DNA of 34,279 nt from Candidatus Parabeggiatoa sp. nov. 3 (GTDB taxonomy: Bacteria; Pseudomonadota; Gammaproteobacteria; Beggiatoales; Beggiatoaceae), in NCBI GenBank assembly GCA_003645185.1, contig QNEL01000018.1, forward strand, positions 1 to 34,279, read 5' to 3'. Below are positions 31,640 through 34,279 of this stretch, one piece after another (the stretch's first letter is position 1; the number at the start of each line of letters is the position of its first letter). The notes under the pieces are model-generated. The model saw nothing but the letters and a program-made list of their open reading frames with translations, searched no databases and had not been told where the DNA came from. Made by a program: the position numbers and the translations under genes.

Positions 31640-32775
31640 TTATGTGACGAATCGCATTAATTGATCTACTGTCACCACTAAGATACAAAACATAAGGTGG
31701 CTGAAAATTTTAGCATGACCTCGTACACGGACATGGCGACCCCCAAATTCATTTTTCAGTCTTCCATTAACGAGTGAAGATGCACTCCTCTCGTGATAAC
31801 GAACTTGTTCAGGTAATTCAATATGGATAAATTTAAGCCGTTTTTTTTCAGCGAGAAGTTCTTCTTTTAAAACCTTATCACTTTGTTAGTTGACATCTAT
31901 AATAGGAACATGACCCAGTTCAAAACTGTGATTCTTAATTTCGGAGGCATCATAAGCAGCAATCCATTAAATCATAGAGATTAGTTACTCGCTTTGACGT
32001 AAGTTCGGCCAAAGGAATTGCTACTTGACTGTCATGTGTTGAAGCAGAGGTTAACACACAACTCACCGTGCCTTTCCCATCAGCTGTGTCGATATGAAGC
32101 TTGTAACCAACCCAAGTTTCTATATGACCCTTGCTGTTTTTCGTAGCGAACTACATCACAGTCTTTAGGTAAGTCTTCCAGCATTTTGTCAAGACTCATG
32201 TCACTTTGGCGTTGTAGACGAGTGGGTTCTTTGACGACTTCTTCACCCTTTTTAGGACGTCCACGTTTTCTTTTCGGTTTTTGAAGCCCTTCATTGTTTT
32301 TATCTTTTTTTACAGGTTTTTCACGGGCTTCTATCTGCTCAAGCATCTCTTGAAATATGCCCGACGAGTTGTTCTGGGTCAAGTTGTTTTTATTAACGTT
32401 TCATGTACTCGGGAAGCTAATTCAGCCTGCGAAAATTCGGCAAATGCCCGAGAAAAAGTTGATTCGCTTGTAATTTCACTGAACTTTTTTCAACCACAAA
32501 TTCGCCTCAAAACAATATCGCATGCAAGACGGTCCAATAAAATTCTGGTGGTGGACATATCAGAGACGGCTTTTGCAACAAATGCTCTGGCTATGGCTAC
32601 GCGATCACTAAGAGGGCGTCCTGGAAGACAAAAATGACTTGGAATATGTTCTTCTATTCGTAGGACTTCTAAAACCATTATCAGCAATTCCTGTTTGGCT
32701 GTTAGCTCCCCTAATTCTTCTTTCAGCCAAGGAAATAAGTTTCCTTGAATGGTCCAGAAGAAGAATATGCTGAAT
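31640..32775 (-). pseudogene. IS5/IS1182-type transposase, degraded
   Basis: Reading the minus strand in shifting frames gives one transposase. The N-terminal part reads GNLFPWLKEELGELTAKQEL, then LPGRPLSDRVAIARAFVAKA and LLDRLACDIVLRRICG (DUF772-like). The next part is KFSEITSESTFSRAFAEFSQ. Then comes a Lys/Arg-rich linker KPKRKRGRPKKGEE (32080-32382), then LHIDTADGKGTVSCVLTSAS and LAELTSKRVTNLYDLMD, and finally GGRHVRVRGHAKIF and VTVDQLMRFVT before a stop at 31640. There are several frameshifts and internal stops. Its 5' end adjoins the ISL3 remnant in the opposite direction with no visible space, so one element has disrupted the other or both flank a deletion. Confidence 0.75.
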
Positions 32776-33212
32776 TAAAAGGAGCAATGTGGGCTCTTCT
32801 TCGAGCCAGAAAGACTTAACGGTAGAACTTAACGGTAGAAAATAAAGGATTATTAAAACGGTTATTTGACTATTCTCCTTCGTTATAAATCGCGTATCAA
32901 CTACAGAATTGTCTTAAAAATATTTTTGATACAAAGACCTCTATAAATGGTGGTAAACGTAGGATAAATTCCTTCCTAGTCCAAGTTAATGAAAGCGGTA
33001 TAACATGTTTTGATAAATTCATCTCTACATTGAATTCTTATCTTTCAGTCATCGTGAATTATTTCATTAATCGGCATTCCGTTAAGTTCGTTGAAGGATT
33101 CAATAATAAAATCAAGGTGAGAAAGCGACGAGGCTCAAGCATAATTAACGTTGGACATCTGTTCCAACGGATATTTTTGGACATTTCAGACAGAAAAATA
33201 TATGCTTTGTAA
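32753..33212 (+). pseudogene. ISL3-family transposase, C-terminal fragment
   Basis: The plus strand reads PEEEYAELKGAMWALLRARK, then after a shift LTVENKGLLKRLFDYSPSL, ESGITCFDKFISTLNSYL, and VNYFINRHSVKFVEGFNNKI with KVRKRRG and HLFQRIFLDI. This is the C-terminal DDE region of ISL3-type transposases. The 5' half is missing. A 13-bp tandem duplication (32814-32839) and a stop near 32885 add further damage. Confidence 0.75.
32814..32839. repeat. 13-bp tandem duplication in the ISL3 remnant
   Basis: ACTTAACGGTAGA is repeated directly (32814-32826 and 32827-32839), changing the frame of the transposase. Confidence 0.85.
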
Positions 33213-33480
33213 TCAATTGTTTACGAACCACGCAAATTACCAGAGAGCCATTAAAGTGGCCGGGGAAAAAGCTAACTTCGTTAGGGATGAAATTCGTCAT
33301 CAATATCGGTGTTTAAAGCGAAAATTTGCTGAACATAAAGGTTATCTAGCCGAAGTGTATATGATTCAAATGCTTTGGAATAGTCAACGACAAGTCTTAC
33401 CCGGGAAGTATTTTCATAGTTCCAAAGATATTCATGTTCCAAATCGTTTTACTTATATAGTGATCCTATTTGATTTGTAA
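33205..33480 (+). pseudogene. Fragment of an unknown gene between IS remnants
   Basis: The frame from about 33205 to the stop at 33480 encodes about 91 residues, with NHANYQRAIKVAGEKANFVR, LKRKFAEHKGYLAEVYMIQM, LPGKYFHSSKDIHVPNRF. This does not look like transposase sequence. The strings QxLPGKYFHS and DIxxPxRF feel like part of a larger nuclease or ATPase-associated protein, but I cannot name the family. The frame opens inside the ISL3 remnant (33151), so the true 5' end is lost; it is probably a truncated passenger or chromosomal gene cut by insertion sequences. Confidence 0.4.
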
Positions 33481-33534
33481 AGTGAGTTTGGTAGAATATA
33501 GAAATTCAAATTCAAAACCGGAAATAATTAACTA

Positions 33535-34174
33535 TGTTGACTCTAGAACAGATTATAGACACAAACTCAGATTCAAGAGTTATTAAAAGAGCTCTTGCTG
33601 TGAAATGGCATTAGAAAGCACCTTGACAAACAATGAAATAGCTAATTTTCTACAAGTATCAGAAGCTTTTGTCAGCAAATGAAAAAACATATATGAACAA
33701 CAAGGTGCAAAATCATTACTTTTAGGATACAATGGAAAAAGGAGTTATTTGTTAGCGACTGAAAAAGATGAAATTATTTCATTTTTAAAACAAAAAAAGT
33801 ATTATAGCATAGAAGAACTTCGAGATCATATTGAGGAAAAGTATCATGTTGTTTATAAATCCAAACAATCATATTATGAAATAATGGATGCCGCAGGATT
33901 AAGTTGGAAAAAGACGGAAAAGTCTAATCCCAAAAAAGATGAAACGTTAGTTTTACAAAAACAAGAGGGAATTAAAAACACATTAGAAGACTACCATGAT
34001 GCAATAGAATCTGGTGAAATTGTTGCGTTTATGATGGATGAATGTCATCTGCTGTGGGGAGATGTCTGCTTATATGTTTGGGGGCGAACTAATGAGAAAA
34101 TACAAGTTCCGGTCAAGAACGAAAAAGAACGCCAAACTTATTATGGGGCTGTGGATTATAGTGTTCCTAAATGA
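33535..34174 (+). pseudogene. IS630-family transposase, frameshifted
   Basis: The start MLTLEQIIDTNSDSRVIKRA at 33535 runs into stops near 33613. In a shifted frame the protein continues as LESTLTNNEIANFLQVSEAF, one stop (TGA near 33679), then GYNGKRSYLLATEKDEIISF (33749 on) and EELRDHIEEKYHVVYKSKQS. The IS630 catalytic block FMMDECHLLWGDVCLYVWGR follows, then QTYYGAVDY before a stop at 34174. The HTH part, winged-helix part and the first catalytic Asp are recognisable. The rest of the DDE domain is missing or continues broken past the window end. IS630 elements insert at TA, the same target as the MITE at 6955-7218. Confidence 0.75.
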
Positions 34175-34279
34175 GTTGTAAATTTTAACCATATAATGAC
34201 AGCTTGGGAAAATCGAAAACTTGTCCATCTAAAAAATTAAAAAAACATTGCTTCACTTGTGCAAAAGTCTTATTTTCAA

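Noticed and set aside
22703-34279. DGR template repeat or reverse transcriptase near the candidate target
   Set aside because: Read on both strands; no second copy of the YVWPLRGE-coding end and no reverse transcriptase motif were seen, so the DGR core must be outside the window if it exists.
1-34279. tRNA, rRNA or known riboswitch
   Set aside because: No cloverleaf, rRNA-like stretch or recognisable riboswitch consensus was noticed by eye; a covariance-model scan would be decisive.

Overview
The window looks like a chromosomal segment of an AT-rich gammaproteobacterium. The nadD-rsfS pair, dusB and an RND exporter with a LolA-like partner fit that class. The dense mix of short interspersed repeats, palindromes, heptamer repeats and degraded insertion sequences, together with DUF1566/Lcl and DUF3782 genes, resembles large sulfur bacteria (Beggiatoaceae: Beggiatoa, Thioploca, Thiomargarita). 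The family assignment is inference from genome style, not from a marker gene.

Layout. 0-7 kb: an AlbA_2/Schlafen-type ATP-binding regulator, two TAXI-type solute-binding paralogues on the minus strand without a permease, and a YwqG (DUF1963) gene whose start abuts a heptamer tandem repeat, all separated by long repeat-rich spacers. 7.4-8.4 kb: nadD-rsfS. 8.7-9.9 kb: a DUF3782 protein with an internally repeated coiled coil and a PD-(D/E)XK-like C-terminus. 10.4-14.8 kb (minus): a run of exported proteins, namely a lipase-like hydrolase with its lipoprotein partner, a two-gene fusion joined by a repeat insertion, and an 11-cysteine secreted protein. 15.4-18.7 kb (minus): a PIG-L deacetylase, a protein with three KLxxGLKKK motifs, a YfcE-like phosphoesterase and an MBL-fold hydrolase. 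19-21.3 kb: dusB and a two-gene HEPN-containing module. 21.6-22.7 kb: a membrane-anchored Lcl/DUF1566 protein. 23.3-29 kb (minus): a LolA-like protein, an RND/MMPL exporter, a coiled-coil protein and a truncated beta-propeller protein. 29.6-34.3 kb: an insertion-sequence graveyard with IS1634-, IS5/IS1182-, ISL3- and IS630-type remnants plus an unknown gene fragment.

The most striking signal is the C-terminus of the Lcl/DUF1566 gene (about 22.56-22.70 kb). It is abruptly GC-rich, and its codons can be explained residue by residue as adenine-directed substitutions of AAC/AAT-type codons. It is followed by a perfect 7-bp-stem hairpin. This is what the variable region of a diversity-generating retroelement (DGR) target looks like, but no reverse transcriptase or template repeat is in the window, so it would be a remote target.

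The second theme is small non-autonomous repeats shaping genes. Examples are a 264-bp MITE with a TA target duplication, a 233-bp MITE ending exactly at a stop codon, a short palindromic repeat that erased a stop codon and fused two genes, a 22-bp repeat that creates false N-terminal extensions on several genes, and a family of long perfect palindromes with a GCGCGC core.
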